Source: Arcobacter sp. (GTDB lineage: Bacteria > Campylobacterota > Campylobacteria > Campylobacterales > Arcobacteraceae). From it: a DNA stretch of 58,162 nt. The DNA is taken from positions 634 through 58,795 of the forward strand of contig PKUJ01000026.1 in NCBI GenBank assembly GCA_002869565.1, given 5' to 3'. The notes under the pieces were generated by a model, which saw nothing but the letters and a program-made list of their open reading frames with translations, ran no database searches and was not told the DNA's origin. Made by a program: the position numbers and the translations under genes. Shown here piece by piece: positions 15,344-24,527 of this stretch (position 1 is the first letter of the stretch; every line of letters starts with the position of its first letter).

Positions 15344-16592
15344 AAAATAAATCATCTTCTTTACGAGCTTGAGGTAAAATAAGATTTAATAAAATTCCAG
15401 TAATAGCTCCAAGTCCAATTCCTGAAAATGGCACTCCACCAAAGTTAAATGTCATACCTCCAATTGAAAATACTAAAATCATTGATACTATGATTAAGTT
15501 TCTAGGACAAGCTAAATCTACTTTTTCTCTAACTAATGTTGAAATACCAATACTAGCAATAATACCAAATAAAAGTAACATAATCCCACCCATAACAGGA
15601 GCAGGAATTGTTGCTAAAATACCACCTAGTTTACCTACAAATGCTAAAACAATTGCAGCTATTGCAGCCCAAGTCATAATTGCAGGATTAAATGCTTTTG
15701 TAACAGTAACAGCACCCGTTACTTCTGAATAAGTAGTATTAGGTGGACCACCAAATAAAGAGGCAACAGAAGTTGCTAATCCATCTCCAAGTAAGGTATT
15801 TTTTAAACCTGGTTTTTTTAGATAATCTACTTTTGTAACATTTGAGATTGCTAACATATCACCAATATGCTCAATTGCAGGGGCAATTGCTATTGGTAAA
15901 ATAAAAACTATTGCTTGCCAGTTAAATTCGGGAGCTGTAAAACTTGGCATTGCAAACCATGCAGCTTTTTCAACAGATGAAAAATCAATTATTCCAAAAA
16001 ATAAAGCAACAAGATATCCCGTAATAATACCTATTAATATTGGAACAAGCTTAAGCATACCTTTTCCAAGAAGTGAAATAAACACTGTAGTAAAAAGTGC
16101 AACCATAGAAATTATAATTGCTTGATCAAAAGGAACTAATTGTATAGCTCCATCGCCAGTTTTACCCATGGCCATAAAAACTGCAACAGGAGATAAAATC
16201 AGTCCAATAGACATAATAACTGGACCTACTACAACAGCAGGAAGTAATTTATGTAAAAAATTATCACCTTTTAATCTAATAATAAAACTCAAAACTACAT
16301 ACAATAAACCAGCAGCTACAAGACCTGACATTGTTGCAGCAATTCCCCAAGTTTTAACCCCATGAGAGATTGGAGCGATAAAAGCAAATGACGAAGCTAA
16401 GAAAATAGGAGGAATAGCACCTCTATTTACAAACTGAAATACCAATGTTCCAAGTCCTGCTGTAAATAGAGCAACATTTGGATCTAATCCAGTTAAAATT
16501 GGAACAAGAACTAATGCCCCAAAAGCAACAAACAAAAATTGAAGACCAAGAATAGAGTCTTTAACTCTAAAATTATAATCTGTGGGTTTCAT
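15342..16592 (-). CDS. uraA: Uracil permease (NCS2 family)
   Basis: A 416-residue inner-membrane transporter with about 12-14 hydrophobic segments. Landmarks of the uracil branch of nucleobase:cation symporter-2 are present: an N-terminal PTDYNFRVKDSILGLQFLF, the ASSFAFIAPI segment, and PIAIAPAIEHIGDMLAIS with the substrate-binding Glu (E in AIEHIGD), followed by GGPPNTTYSE. It imports uracil with protons. It is divergent from upp (131 bases between), which converts the imported uracil to UMP, so the pair forms one salvage route. ATG at 16592, with AGGTGTT upstream. Confidence 0.92.
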   Translation of the reverse strand: MKPTDYNFRVKDSILGLQFLFVAFGALVLVPILTGLDPNVALFTAGLGTLVFQFVNRGAIPPIFLASSFAFIAPISHGVKTWGIAATMSGLVAAGLLYVVLSFIIRLKGDNFLHKLLPAVVVGPVIMSIGLILSPVAVFMAMGKTGDGAIQLVPFDQAIIISMVALFTTVFISLLGKGMLKLVPILIGIITGYLVALFFGIIDFSSVEKAAWFAMPSFTAPEFNWQAIVFILPIAIAPAIEHIGDMLAISNVTKVDYLKKPGLKNTLLGDGLATSVASLFGGPPNTTYSEVTGAVTVTKAFNPAIMTWAAIAAIVLAFVGKLGGILATIPAPVMGGIMLLLFGIIASIGISTLVREKVDLACPRNLIIVSMILVFSIGGMTFNFGGVPFSGIGLGAITGILLNLILPQARKEDDLF

Positions 16593-16723
16593 AACACCTC
16601 TTTATGAGAATTTAATTAAATATGTTATCTAAGTTTCAATTAATATTATGTAAATTATTGTGTAATTTATAAGCAATTTTTAGATACAATGAGCAGCAAA
16701 TAATAATTACAAAGTAGGTAAAA

Positions 16724-17347
16724 ATGTATAAAGAGAGTACTAATATAGTTGTAAAACACCTTGTAAATAGACTAAGAGATGTAAGAACTGCTTCAAATGA
16801 ATTTAGACTAACTATTGAAGAAATTTCAAGAATTGTTGCTTCTGAAGCCTTAGCAGATTTTAAAACTGTTACACAAAATATTGAGACTTGGCAAGGACCT
16901 TTAGATGTGCAAATGATTGAAGTACAAAAACTTGTGCTTGTACCAATTTTAAGAGCTGGGGAACCAATGTTAACGGGAATTTTACGAACATTACCATATG
17001 CAAGAAGTGGTTTTTTAGCAATGAAAAGAGATGAAGAAACTGCTCAATCAAAGCTTTTCTATGAAAATATACCTTCACTGGAAGATAAAACTGTATTACT
17101 ACTTGATCCAATGATTGCAACTGGTGGTTCACTAATTGATGGAATTGATTTCTTAAAATCTAAAGGTGCAAAAAAAATTATTTCACTAAATATCTTGGGA
17201 GCGCCAGAAGGAATTAAAACTGTTCAAGATGCACATCCAGATGTGGATATTTATATTGCACAAATTGATGAAAGATTGGATGATAATAAATATATTAGAC
17301 CAGGTCTTGGAGATGCTGGAGATAGAGCATTTAATACAAACAATTAA
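16724..17347 (+). CDS. upp: Uracil phosphoribosyltransferase
   Basis: A 207-residue enzyme making UMP from uracil and PRPP. Visible landmarks: VLVPILRAGEPML, the PRPP-binding loop LLLDPMIATGGSLIDGIDFLK, and the C-terminal uracil-binding YIRPGLGDAGDRAFNTNN. Full length for the family (208-210). The start has AGGT eight bases upstream. It is divergently paired with uraA; the shared intergenic region presumably controls both. A terminator hairpin follows. Confidence 0.95.
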   Translation: MYKESTNIVVKHLVNRLRDVRTASNEFRLTIEEISRIVASEALADFKTVTQNIETWQGPLDVQMIEVQKLVLVPILRAGEPMLTGILRTLPYARSGFLAMKRDEETAQSKLFYENIPSLEDKTVLLLDPMIATGGSLIDGIDFLKSKGAKKIISLNILGAPEGIKTVQDAHPDVDIYIAQIDERLDDNKYIRPGLGDAGDRAFNTNN

Positions 17348-17352
17348 TAAAA

Positions 17353-17378
17353 GAGAGTATTTCTACTCTCTCTTATCT
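17353..17378. terminator. Terminator after upp
   Basis: GAGAGTA / TACTCTC arms with a TTTC loop, then T-rich sequence (CTTTTTTT). It overlaps the 3' end of the convergent channel gene. Confidence 0.65.
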
Positions 17379-18169
17379 TTTTTTAAATCTCTAACTTCTT
17401 CTCTTAAAGCTTTAATTTCATTTAATAAAATATCTAATTTCAAGTGATCTTCATGAATTTCTTCTTTCATTTCAGACTCTTGAAGTTTTTGCATCTCTCC
17501 AATAATAACAGCTACAAAAAGATTAAAAAATACAAAAGCAGCAATAATTACAAAAGATACAAAATAAACCCATGCCCAAGGATGAACTTCCATGGCTTCA
17601 TACATAACATCTGTCCAATCCTCAAAAGTAAGAACCCTAAACAGCGTAAGCATAGATACTAAGAAATTACTCCATAATCCAGATGGTAATTCACTAAAAT
17701 AAAAGTTTCCTATAATTGCATAAATATAAAAAATGATAAACATCAATATAACAATATCAATAATAGAGGGAATAGCTTTAATAAGCATATCAATAATTGC
17801 TTTTAATTCTGGTCGTGCAGTAAAGAGCCTTAAAACTCTAAATACTCTAAAAACCCTAGCAATAGCTGCAAAACCAGATTGTTCTAAAGGCAATAATGTA
17901 ACTACAACAATTACAAAATCAAAAAGATTCCAACCATTTTTAAAGAAATTAATAAACTTCTTTTCTGCAATCATTTTAATCGCTATTTCAAAAATAAAAT
18001 ATATAGTAACAAATGCATCTGCAACTCTTAAAAACAAAGCATAATTTGTTTCAACATCACCCATTGTTTTAAAACCTAAAACAGAAGCATATGCAAGAAT
18101 GATGAAAGTTGTTAAATTAGAGAACCACTTTGAATCACGCATATCTTGTATTTTTTCCATTGTAGTCAT
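17363..18169 (-). CDS. Voltage-gated cation channel (BacNaV-like, single domain)
   Basis: A 268-residue six-helix channel subunit, related to the bacterial sodium channels NaChBac and NavAb (the latter from Arcobacter). S1-S4 lie at about 16-120; S4 has four Arg at every third position (R105, R108, R111, R114). S5 is about 135-157, S6 about 200-225, followed by a charged coiled-coil tail (about 230-268) as in BacNaV tetramers. The selectivity filter is TFEDWTD (181-187), against TLESWSM in NavAb, so it carries Asp at two extra positions. The ATG at 18169 with AAGGA eight bases upstream is chosen over an upstream in-frame ATG that would overlap the preceding gene. Confidence 0.9.
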   Translation of the reverse strand: MTTMEKIQDMRDSKWFSNLTTFIILAYASVLGFKTMGDVETNYALFLRVADAFVTIYFIFEIAIKMIAEKKFINFFKNGWNLFDFVIVVVTLLPLEQSGFAAIARVFRVFRVLRLFTARPELKAIIDMLIKAIPSIIDIVILMFIIFYIYAIIGNFYFSELPSGLWSNFLVSMLTLFRVLTFEDWTDVMYEAMEVHPWAWVYFVSFVIIAAFVFFNLFVAVIIGEMQKLQESEMKEEIHEDHLKLDILLNEIKALREEVRDLKKDKRE

Positions 18170-18173
18170 TAAA

Positions 18174-18560
18174 CTAATCCTTATAAATAGAAATTGATAA
18201 TAAAATCCACGCAATGATTAATAAAGTTCCACCTATAGGAGTAATTGCCCCTAAAATAGGTAAATTTAAAATAACTAATAAATATAATGAAAATGAAAAA
18301 ATAATCATTCCAATTAATATAAGCCAAGAAGCCACAACTACTTTTTTAGAGTTTGGTTTTAAATACATAATAAAACAAGCTGCAAATAAGCCTAAAGTAT
18401 TATAAAAGTGGTATTCTACACCTGTATTATATGTTGTAAGTAATGATTCACTTACAATTGATTTTAAACCATGTGCACCAAAGGCACCAATTGCAATGGC
18501 AAGTGCCATCATTATGGAAGAAATTGTTAAAAATAATTTAACATTTTTATTAAGTGTCAT
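18174..18560 (-). CDS. DUF423 family membrane protein
   Basis: A 128-residue inner-membrane protein with four hydrophobic segments. The family signature is clear: AIAIGAFGAHGLKS near the first helix, and NTGVEYHFYNTLGLFA in the second. DUF423 (YgdD) proteins are widespread and of unknown function. It ends four bases before the start of the channel gene on the same strand, so the two are probably co-transcribed. Length is normal for the family. Confidence 0.88.
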   Translation of the reverse strand: MTLNKNVKLFLTISSIMMALAIAIGAFGAHGLKSIVSESLLTTYNTGVEYHFYNTLGLFAACFIMYLKPNSKKVVVASWLILIGMIIFSFSLYLLVILNLPILGAITPIGGTLLIIAWILLSISIYKD

Positions 18561-18618
18561 AAGATTTTCCCCTGATTTTTTTGGGAAGTATATCTAAAAG
18601 AAATTAATAAAGATTTAA

Positions 18619-18927
18619 CTATTTTTCAGAAGTTTTTATCTCAGGTTCTTTTTCTTTTTTTTCTTTTTTCTTTGAAGAAAATCCTGCGCCTTTTTTCTCT
18701 TTCTTTTGAAGATCTAAAGTATCCATTAAAGTCCTAAAATCCATACCCTCTTTATTCATTTTTGCAAAACATGCTGCGATTGCTGCAATTGCATTAGGTA
18801 CTTCTTCTTTCTTTTTATACGATTGTATATTCTTTTCACTTACTTTAATTAAAGCAGTAAATTTTGGTATTGTAAGTTCAGCATCAAGTAATAATTTTTT
18901 AAACTCAATAAAAGTCATAAGGTACAT
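18619..18927 (-). CDS. Small helix-turn-helix-like protein with lysine-rich tail
   Basis: A 102-residue cytoplasmic protein. The first 70 residues look like an XRE-type helical DNA-binding domain: FIEFKKLLLDAELTIPKFTA, then IKVSEKNIQSYKKKEEVPNA, a pattern where helix 2 and 3 flank a KVSEKNI turn. The tail (about 72-102) is Lys/Glu-rich and likely disordered. Two ATG candidates lie nine bases apart (18927 and 18918); neither has a strong ribosome binding site. It sits 58 bases upstream of the DUF423 gene. A regulator or nucleic-acid-binding role is likely but no target is evident. Confidence 0.65.
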   Translation of the reverse strand: MYLMTFIEFKKLLLDAELTIPKFTALIKVSEKNIQSYKKKEEVPNAIAAIAACFAKMNKEGMDFRTLMDTLDLQKKEKKGAGFSSKKKEKKEKEPEIKTSEK

Positions 18928-19017
18928 CCAATAATAAATTTGAAGTATTATACTATAAAAAAACTTGAAAGTAAGGTAATATTGCTAGATTTTATATATT
19001 TTATATATATTTTATAG

Positions 19018-19050
19018 ATAATAGTTTGAGTTTATAACTCAAACTATTAT
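19018..19050 (-). terminator. Terminator of the phosphoribosyltransferase gene
   Basis: Perfect 15-base arms (ATAATAGTTTGAGTT / AACTCAAACTATTAT) with a 3-base loop, overlapping the minus-strand stop codon. Confidence 0.7.
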
Positions 19051-19493
19051 ACTACGTCGACTTCCCAAAAGAAATCAATCCATTCATTTGCTTCTCTAAC
19101 AGCAAAATCTGGTTTTAGAACTGCAGTCTTTTTATAAAAAAGTGTAGCAAGTTTAAACTCCACACCAGGGAATTTATCTTCTAAAATTTTTAATATTTCT
19201 ACCATTGTTTCACCAGAATCAACAATATCATCTATTATTAAAACCTTTTTTGCATGTGAAACATCAGGAATATTAAAAATATTAAATGAATCAAGTTTCA
19301 TTTCACCTTCATAATGAATTGAATTTAAAGTATATAAATTTCTCATATCCAATTCTTGTGACATTAAATGAGCAAGAGTTAATCCTCCCCTTGCAACTGC
19401 TAAGAGAATTTCAGGCTCATAATCTCTACACTTATTTACTAAAACTTGAGTATCTTTTTTAAACTCGTCATAACCATAATAATATTTTTCCAA
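19047..19493 (-). CDS. Purine-type phosphoribosyltransferase
   Basis: A 148-residue type I phosphoribosyltransferase. The PRPP loop is VLIIDDIVDSGETMVEIL; ILLAVARGGLTLAHLMSQEL is the first phosphate loop. The C-terminal EANEWIDFFWEVD resembles xanthine/guanine-type enzymes (WV/IxFPWE in Gpt). It starts eight bases after the stop of a purine permease on the same strand, so it most likely converts the imported base to a nucleotide. Whether the base is xanthine, guanine or hypoxanthine is not decided by sequence. Confidence 0.85.
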   Translation of the reverse strand: MEKYYYGYDEFKKDTQVLVNKCRDYEPEILLAVARGGLTLAHLMSQELDMRNLYTLNSIHYEGEMKLDSFNIFNIPDVSHAKKVLIIDDIVDSGETMVEILKILEDKFPGVEFKLATLFYKKTAVLKPDFAVREANEWIDFFWEVDVV

Positions 19494-19501
19494 AATTGTC
19501 C

Positions 19502-20788
19502 TTATAAAATAAATGCTAATAAACTAATAAACGTAATGGTAAGAATACCAATATTTAAATCTTTATATTGCCCTTTTGCAAGCTTGATAATAGTATATAC
19601 TAAGAATCCTGCTGCAATCCCATTTGTAATAGAGAAAGTTAAAGGCATTAAGATAACAATAAAAAATGCTCCTGCACTTGTCGCTAAATCTGTATCTTCA
19701 AAATTTATTTTCCCAAGTTCTGTGAACATTAGAACCCCAACAACAACTAAAACTGGATAAATTGCATTTCCAGGAATTGATTTAAAAAGTGGCAACATGA
19801 ATAGTGTAGTTACAAAAAACATAGCTGTAAATACAGCAGTTAATCCAGTTCTTCCACCAGCTTCCACTCCTGATGCACTTTCTATAAATGAAGTTGTAGT
19901 AGAAACACCAAGTAAAGCTCCAGCACTTGTGGCAATAGCATCTGCTTCAAGTGTTCTTTGTAAAGATTTATCATCTTTATTATTCTCTTGAAAAAGATTT
20001 GCTCTTGTACCAACACCTGTTAAAGTACCTAAAGTATCAAACATATCAGTAATTAAAAATGTAATAATAACTGGCAATAAAGATAAAGTCATAGCACTCA
20101 TAATGTCAAGTTTAAATAAAATTGGAGAAATTGAAGCTGGTGTACTTAAAAATTCTGTAGGAAAAGAACCTATACCAAAAGACCAAGCAACGACTGACGT
20201 GATACCTATTGAAAGGATAAACGCACCTTTTATTCTATATGAATAAAATGCAAAAGCTAAAACAAGACCTAAAACACCTAATAATACACTTGAGTTAGAA
20301 AAATCTCCAAGTCCAACTAAAGTTGCTTTATTATCAACAATCATTCCCATTTGTTTAAGACCAATAAATGCAATAAAAGTACCAATACCAGCAGAAATTG
20401 CTCTTCTTAAACTCATAGGAATTGAGGTCATAATCCAAACCCTAAAGTTTGTAAAAGACAAGATTACAAATAAAATACCAGATAGAAATACAATACCTAA
20501 AGCAGTTTGCCAAGGTATTTTCATTCCTAAAACAAGTCCATATGAAAAGTATGCGTTTAATCCCATACCAACAGACATTGCTATTGGTGTATTTCCCCAT
20601 AATCCACTAAATAGTGTCGCAAGGATAGTAATAATTGCAGTTGCTGTTACGACAGCTTCCATTGGAAGACCTGCATCAGCTAAAATAAACCCATTTACGG
20701 GAACGATATACATCATTGTTAGAAATGTAGTAAAACCAGCAGAAAACTCAGTGAAGACGTTAGTCTTATGTTCTTTTAGCTTAAACAT
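19502..20788 (-). CDS. Purine permease (NCS2, AzgA/PbuG type)
   Basis: A 428-residue inner-membrane transporter from the ATG at 20788, which has AAGGAT seven bases upstream; a longer frame exists but lacks a ribosome binding site. The signature of the guanine/hypoxanthine branch is clear: EFSAGFTTFLTMMYIVPVN at the N-terminus, NTPIAMSVGMGLNAYFSY, ITFLITDMFDTLGTLTGVG and STTTSFIESASGVEAGGRTG. About 12-14 membrane segments. It imports purine bases with protons. Together with the downstream phosphoribosyltransferase it forms a purine salvage pair, mirroring uraA/upp 3 kb away. Confidence 0.92.
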   Translation of the reverse strand: MFKLKEHKTNVFTEFSAGFTTFLTMMYIVPVNGFILADAGLPMEAVVTATAIITILATLFSGLWGNTPIAMSVGMGLNAYFSYGLVLGMKIPWQTALGIVFLSGILFVILSFTNFRVWIMTSIPMSLRRAISAGIGTFIAFIGLKQMGMIVDNKATLVGLGDFSNSSVLLGVLGLVLAFAFYSYRIKGAFILSIGITSVVAWSFGIGSFPTEFLSTPASISPILFKLDIMSAMTLSLLPVIITFLITDMFDTLGTLTGVGTRANLFQENNKDDKSLQRTLEADAIATSAGALLGVSTTTSFIESASGVEAGGRTGLTAVFTAMFFVTTLFMLPLFKSIPGNAIYPVLVVVGVLMFTELGKINFEDTDLATSAGAFFIVILMPLTFSITNGIAAGFLVYTIIKLAKGQYKDLNIGILTITFISLLAFIL

Positions 20789-20909
20789 AAAAATATCCTT
20801 AAATTTAAAAATTAAGTTTTGATTATACATAATGTAAGGTAAAATTATAGTAAAAAAGTGTATAAAATCTATTACTTTATATAAAACAATTCAGAAAAAA
20901 GAATAAATA

Positions 20910-21767
20910 ATGAATATTACAAACGAATGTGTAAAATGTATAGTTGGGCAAATAGACAAAGCAACAAAACTTTTAAATTTAGAAAAAAATCTTTCCTTAG
21001 AAATTATGGAAGAAGTAGAAAAAAGAGCACATAAGTTTTCTTTTAATCATACCCCACCTTTTATAGCTAAGGATGTTTATGAATTCTTAGCTTTTAAAAC
21101 TGGAATAAAAGACCCCTTAGAAAAACTAAAACAAGAATCAATAAAAAAAGCAATTTCATATCTTCCTTTAGTAGAAGAAAAAATAGAAAATAGTGAAGAT
21201 AGACTTTTTACTGCAATAAAAACTGCCGTTGCAGGAAATGTAATAGACTTTGCTACTACAAAAGAATTCTCTTTAGATGAGGAGATAAACTCAATCTTTG
21301 ATACGGATTTTTCAATTAATGATTATGAAGTATTTAATGAAGAGCTTGAAAAGACAAATAAGCTAATTATCCTAAGCGATAATGCAGGAGAAAATGTATT
21401 TGATAAAGTTTTAATCAAAACTATTACGAAACTATACCCTACTCTAAAGATTTATTATGCAACAAGAGGAAAAGCAATTATTAATGATATTACTATAGTA
21501 GAAGCAAAACAAATAGGTATTGATAAATACTGTGAAGTTATTAGCACAGGGGTTGATACACCAGGCTTAGAGAAAAAAAGAGCAAGTAAAGAATTTATGA
21601 AACTTTTTGAAAAAACTCCGCTTATCTTATCAAAAGGTATGGGAAATTTTGAGTGTCTAGAATCATACAGTGATAAAAGAATTTTCTTTTTATTTAAAGT
21701 AAAATGTGATGTTGTTGCAAATCAAATAAAAAGAAATCTAGGAGAAATTATTCTAAAAAGAGGATAA
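20910..21767 (+). CDS. DUF89 family metal-dependent phosphatase
   Basis: A 285-residue cytoplasmic protein of the DUF89 (ARMT1-like) family. N-terminal Cys motif CVKCIVGQ, then the active-site region LIILSDNAGENVFDKVLI (Asp and Asn that bind the metal), YYATRGKAIINDIT (Asn-Asp) and the C-terminal LSKGMGNFECL. Family members are Mn/Co-dependent phosphatases proposed to remove damaged sugar phosphates. The N-terminal CxxC places it in the prokaryotic subgroup. The ribosome binding site is weak (AGAAAAAAGA). It is divergent from the purine permease, and a terminator hairpin follows. Confidence 0.85.
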   Translation: MNITNECVKCIVGQIDKATKLLNLEKNLSLEIMEEVEKRAHKFSFNHTPPFIAKDVYEFLAFKTGIKDPLEKLKQESIKKAISYLPLVEEKIENSEDRLFTAIKTAVAGNVIDFATTKEFSLDEEINSIFDTDFSINDYEVFNEELEKTNKLIILSDNAGENVFDKVLIKTITKLYPTLKIYYATRGKAIINDITIVEAKQIGIDKYCEVISTGVDTPGLEKKRASKEFMKLFEKTPLILSKGMGNFECLESYSDKRIFFLFKVKCDVVANQIKRNLGEIILKRG

Positions 21768-21800
21768 AAGTTATGAGCTTGCACGCATAACTTTTGTTTT
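21766..21800. terminator. Bidirectional terminator
   Basis: Arms AAAAGTTATG / CATAACTTTT, 10-base loop, then GTTTT. Lies between the convergent DUF89 and aminotransferase genes. Confidence 0.7.
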
Positions 21801-22926
21801 AATATTTTAAGCCATATTGACTCTTTTTTTTACTTAAAAGAGATGCAATAGTTTTTATACCTTTTTCAATTTCCTCTTTTGTTGAATTTGTAAAATTAAA
21901 TCTTGCTTCTTTTGAAACTTTTTTATCATGAAAAAATACAGAAGCAGGAACAAATGCAATATTCTCTTCCAAAACTTTTTTTGCTAAAGAGAAACTATCT
22001 TCTTCAAACTTTCCATAAATAAACATCCCACCTTCTGATTTTTCAAACTCAAAACTTGGAATATATTTTTTAAAACAAGAAGCCATAAACTCCATTTTTT
22101 CTTTATATTCACTTCTAATTATTTCCAAATGTTTAAATAAATCATTGTCTTCTAAATACTGATTCAAAATCATTTGATTTAGGGTTGGAGTATGTAAGTC
22201 TAAAGCCTCTTTTGAAACTAAAATTTGTTCAATCATTTTTTTATCTGCTCTAATCCAACCAACTCTAAGTCCTGGCGCAACAATTTTTGAAAAAGAACCT
22301 AAGTGAAAACTTTTTTTATATCTTGAACATATTGGCTTTCTTATTTTTCCATTAAAATCTAGAAAGGAGTACGCTCCATCTTCAATCAAAAAAGGTTCTT
22401 TTTTATTTAAAATATTTGAGATTTCATCTCTTTCCTTATTACTTAAACATTTAGTATTAGGATTTGCAAAATCACTCATAATATATAAAGCTGAACTTTT
22501 TTTTAACATTTTAGGTAAATACCCTAAATCTGTAAAAGATTTTATTTTTAAACCTAATACTTTAAAAGCACTCAAAGCGCCAATATATGTTGGGGTTTGA
22601 ACAATCACCTCATTTTCTATGAATGTTTTTGAGATAATATCAAACGCTTGTTGGCTACCAGTTGTAATCAATATTTCTTCTTTTGTAGTAGGAAAATCAA
22701 AATACTTAGTATATAAAGATGCGATTTTTTCTCTTAAACTATCATCACCTTGTGATTTTGAATATTGCATTGACAAAGAGTTTTCTAAAACTTTTAGTGA
22801 GGCATCTTTTAGTTCTTTCATAGGAAATAGTGAGGCATCAGGTAATCCTCCTGCAAAAGAGATTGTTTCTTCATTTGTAGCATCTAATATTTCTCTAATA
22901 TAAGATCTTTCCATTTTCTTTGTCAT
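21799..22926 (-). CDS. PLP-dependent aminotransferase, class I/II
   Basis: A 375-residue fold-type I aminotransferase. SFAGGLPDASLFP near the N-terminus and DSLREKIASLY resemble the 2-aminoadipate/aromatic aminotransferases related to MocR regulators but without their DNA-binding domain. The cofactor Lys is in LGSFSKIVAPGLRVGW (Lys214), with NPNTK and the Tyr in EDGAYSFLDF also visible. The amino acid substrate is not clear from sequence. GAGGGAAGAA precedes the ATG. It is divergent from an AraC-type regulator (128 bases), which might control it; that is inference only. Confidence 0.88.
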   Translation of the reverse strand: MTKKMERSYIREILDATNEETISFAGGLPDASLFPMKELKDASLKVLENSLSMQYSKSQGDDSLREKIASLYTKYFDFPTTKEEILITTGSQQAFDIISKTFIENEVIVQTPTYIGALSAFKVLGLKIKSFTDLGYLPKMLKKSSALYIMSDFANPNTKCLSNKERDEISNILNKKEPFLIEDGAYSFLDFNGKIRKPICSRYKKSFHLGSFSKIVAPGLRVGWIRADKKMIEQILVSKEALDLHTPTLNQMILNQYLEDNDLFKHLEIIRSEYKEKMEFMASCFKKYIPSFEFEKSEGGMFIYGKFEEDSFSLAKKVLEENIAFVPASVFFHDKKVSKEARFNFTNSTKEEIEKGIKTIASLLSKKKSQYGLKY

Positions 22927-23054
22927 TTCTTCCCTCTTTATTTTTTTGATGATTATACTTAAATATATTTTTCAATTCTTTATCCTAAATTTCAAAATAT
23001 TTGTCTTATATTGCTATTTTTGTTATACTTTTATTTTAAGTTGCTGGAGTTATA

Positions 23055-23912
23055 ATGAAAAAAGAGACAAAACAAGATAGAGCAAATATAGTAAATAATT
23101 CATTGTTTTATATTTACAAACACATAGATAGCCCAATAAGTCTTGATGAATTAGCACGCTTAAACTCAGTAAGTAAATACCATTTCCATAGAATATTTAA
23201 AGAAGAAACGCAAACAACACTTTTTGAGACTATAACTTCAATACGATTACAAAAAGCAGCAAACTTACTTATAGTAAACCAATATTCAACAATAAGTGAG
23301 ATAATAAATAAATGTGGTTTTTCCTCTCACTCCTCATTTATAAAAGCATTTAAAAAGAAATTTACTTATACACCAAAAGATTGGAGGAATGGTGCTTATA
23401 TAGAGTTCTCGAAGCAAATTCTAAAAGAATATCCAAGAATCAAAAAAATTGAAAACTTGGAACCTGAGATAAAACCATGTGAAGCAATACATTGTGCCTA
23501 TATAAGACATAAAGGTTATGATTCAAGTATAAAAAAAACGTGGGAAAGATTGAATGCCTTAGCCTATGAATTTGAGATTAAAGATTGTAGACATATTGCA
23601 CTACAACATGATAATCCAACAATAACACCTTTAAAAGAAGCTTCATATGTTGCTTGCATAGAAGTTCCAAAAGGATTTAAAGCTATTAGTACCTTTGAAA
23701 TTCCAAAATCACTTTGTGCAGTTTTCCATTTAAAAGGTTTCAAAGGAGACATAATAAATCTAATGAGATATGCTTATCATTTTTGGCTTCCAACTTCTGG
23801 ATATGAATCAAAAACAATACCATCCTATTCAATTTTTAATACAAACCACTTTTTAAATGAAGATGGAAGAGTTGATGTAGATTTTTATTTACCTATTTCT
23901 GTTGCGTACTAA
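23055..23912 (+). CDS. AraC-family regulator with GyrI-like effector domain
   Basis: A 285-residue transcription regulator. Residues 15-110 form an AraC-type double helix-turn-helix (ISLDELARLNSVSKYHFHRIF, then CGFSSHSSFIKAFKKKFTYTP). Residues 125-285 fit the GyrI-like effector-binding fold (for example IRHKGYDSSIKKTWERL), as in Rob/SoxS-like and MerR-type multidrug sensors that bind small lipophilic molecules. The DNA-binding part is N-terminal, the typical order of this subgroup. GGAG lies seven bases before the start. The 3' end overlaps the convergent cytochrome gene by 20 bases. Confidence 0.9.
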   Translation: MKKETKQDRANIVNNSLFYIYKHIDSPISLDELARLNSVSKYHFHRIFKEETQTTLFETITSIRLQKAANLLIVNQYSTISEIINKCGFSSHSSFIKAFKKKFTYTPKDWRNGAYIEFSKQILKEYPRIKKIENLEPEIKPCEAIHCAYIRHKGYDSSIKKTWERLNALAYEFEIKDCRHIALQHDNPTITPLKEASYVACIEVPKGFKAISTFEIPKSLCAVFHLKGFKGDIINLMRYAYHFWLPTSGYESKTIPSYSIFNTNHFLNEDGRVDVDFYLPISVAY

Positions 23913-24240
23913 AATCTGTTTTATAAAGATACCTTGCAATTTCTTTTAAAGTATATTCATCATATCCTAGTTCTGGCATAATATTAAATTCTTCAATAGA
24001 ATCTTGCATTATTGATGTTTTTATGTCTGGTTTTAATACCCAAGTGGACATATATTTAACAAAAACTTCTTCTTCAGGAAAAGCTCTTAAATAATTTTCT
24101 CTAATTTCGTAAATAGAAGGAGCTGAAACTTTTTTAGTTTTAAAGTGACAGGTTATACAATTACCATTAAAAAGTAATTCACCATAATCAACTGCAAAAA
24201 CATTAGTAAAAAATACAATTACAATTATTAATAATTTCAT
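23893..24240 (-). CDS. Small periplasmic monoheme cytochrome c
   Basis: A 115-residue protein with a signal peptide (cleavage near VFA, residue 16) and a single c-type heme site CITCH at 28-32, close to the N-terminus of the mature part. A Met in NIMPELGYDEYTLKEIARYLY is the likely distal ligand, as in class I cytochromes. The size fits a small periplasmic electron carrier. There is no adjacent oxidoreductase. It overlaps the convergent AraC gene at its 3' end. Confidence 0.85.
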   Translation of the reverse strand: MKLLIIVIVFFTNVFAVDYGELLFNGNCITCHFKTKKVSAPSIYEIRENYLRAFPEEEVFVKYMSTWVLKPDIKTSIMQDSIEEFNIMPELGYDEYTLKEIARYLYKTDFSTQQK

Positions 24241-24527
24241 AATAAAATTTTATCACGATATTATGTAAGTTTATATGATTTAAATCAATATAGAAAGATA
24301 ATAAATAATACTATTGCATTACTATTACAAAATATAATAATTAATATATAATATCTAATTATATTATAAATAAACCATATTTTCAATAGAACCGTCTTTA
24401 CAGTATATACAGAAGATAATTATATATTATTGATGAATAAATAAATAAATATAAAAAACAAAGATAATTTCTATTTTTTTAACATAAATATTGATATAAT
24501 TAAGTTATTAAAAAAGAGGAGTAGTAA

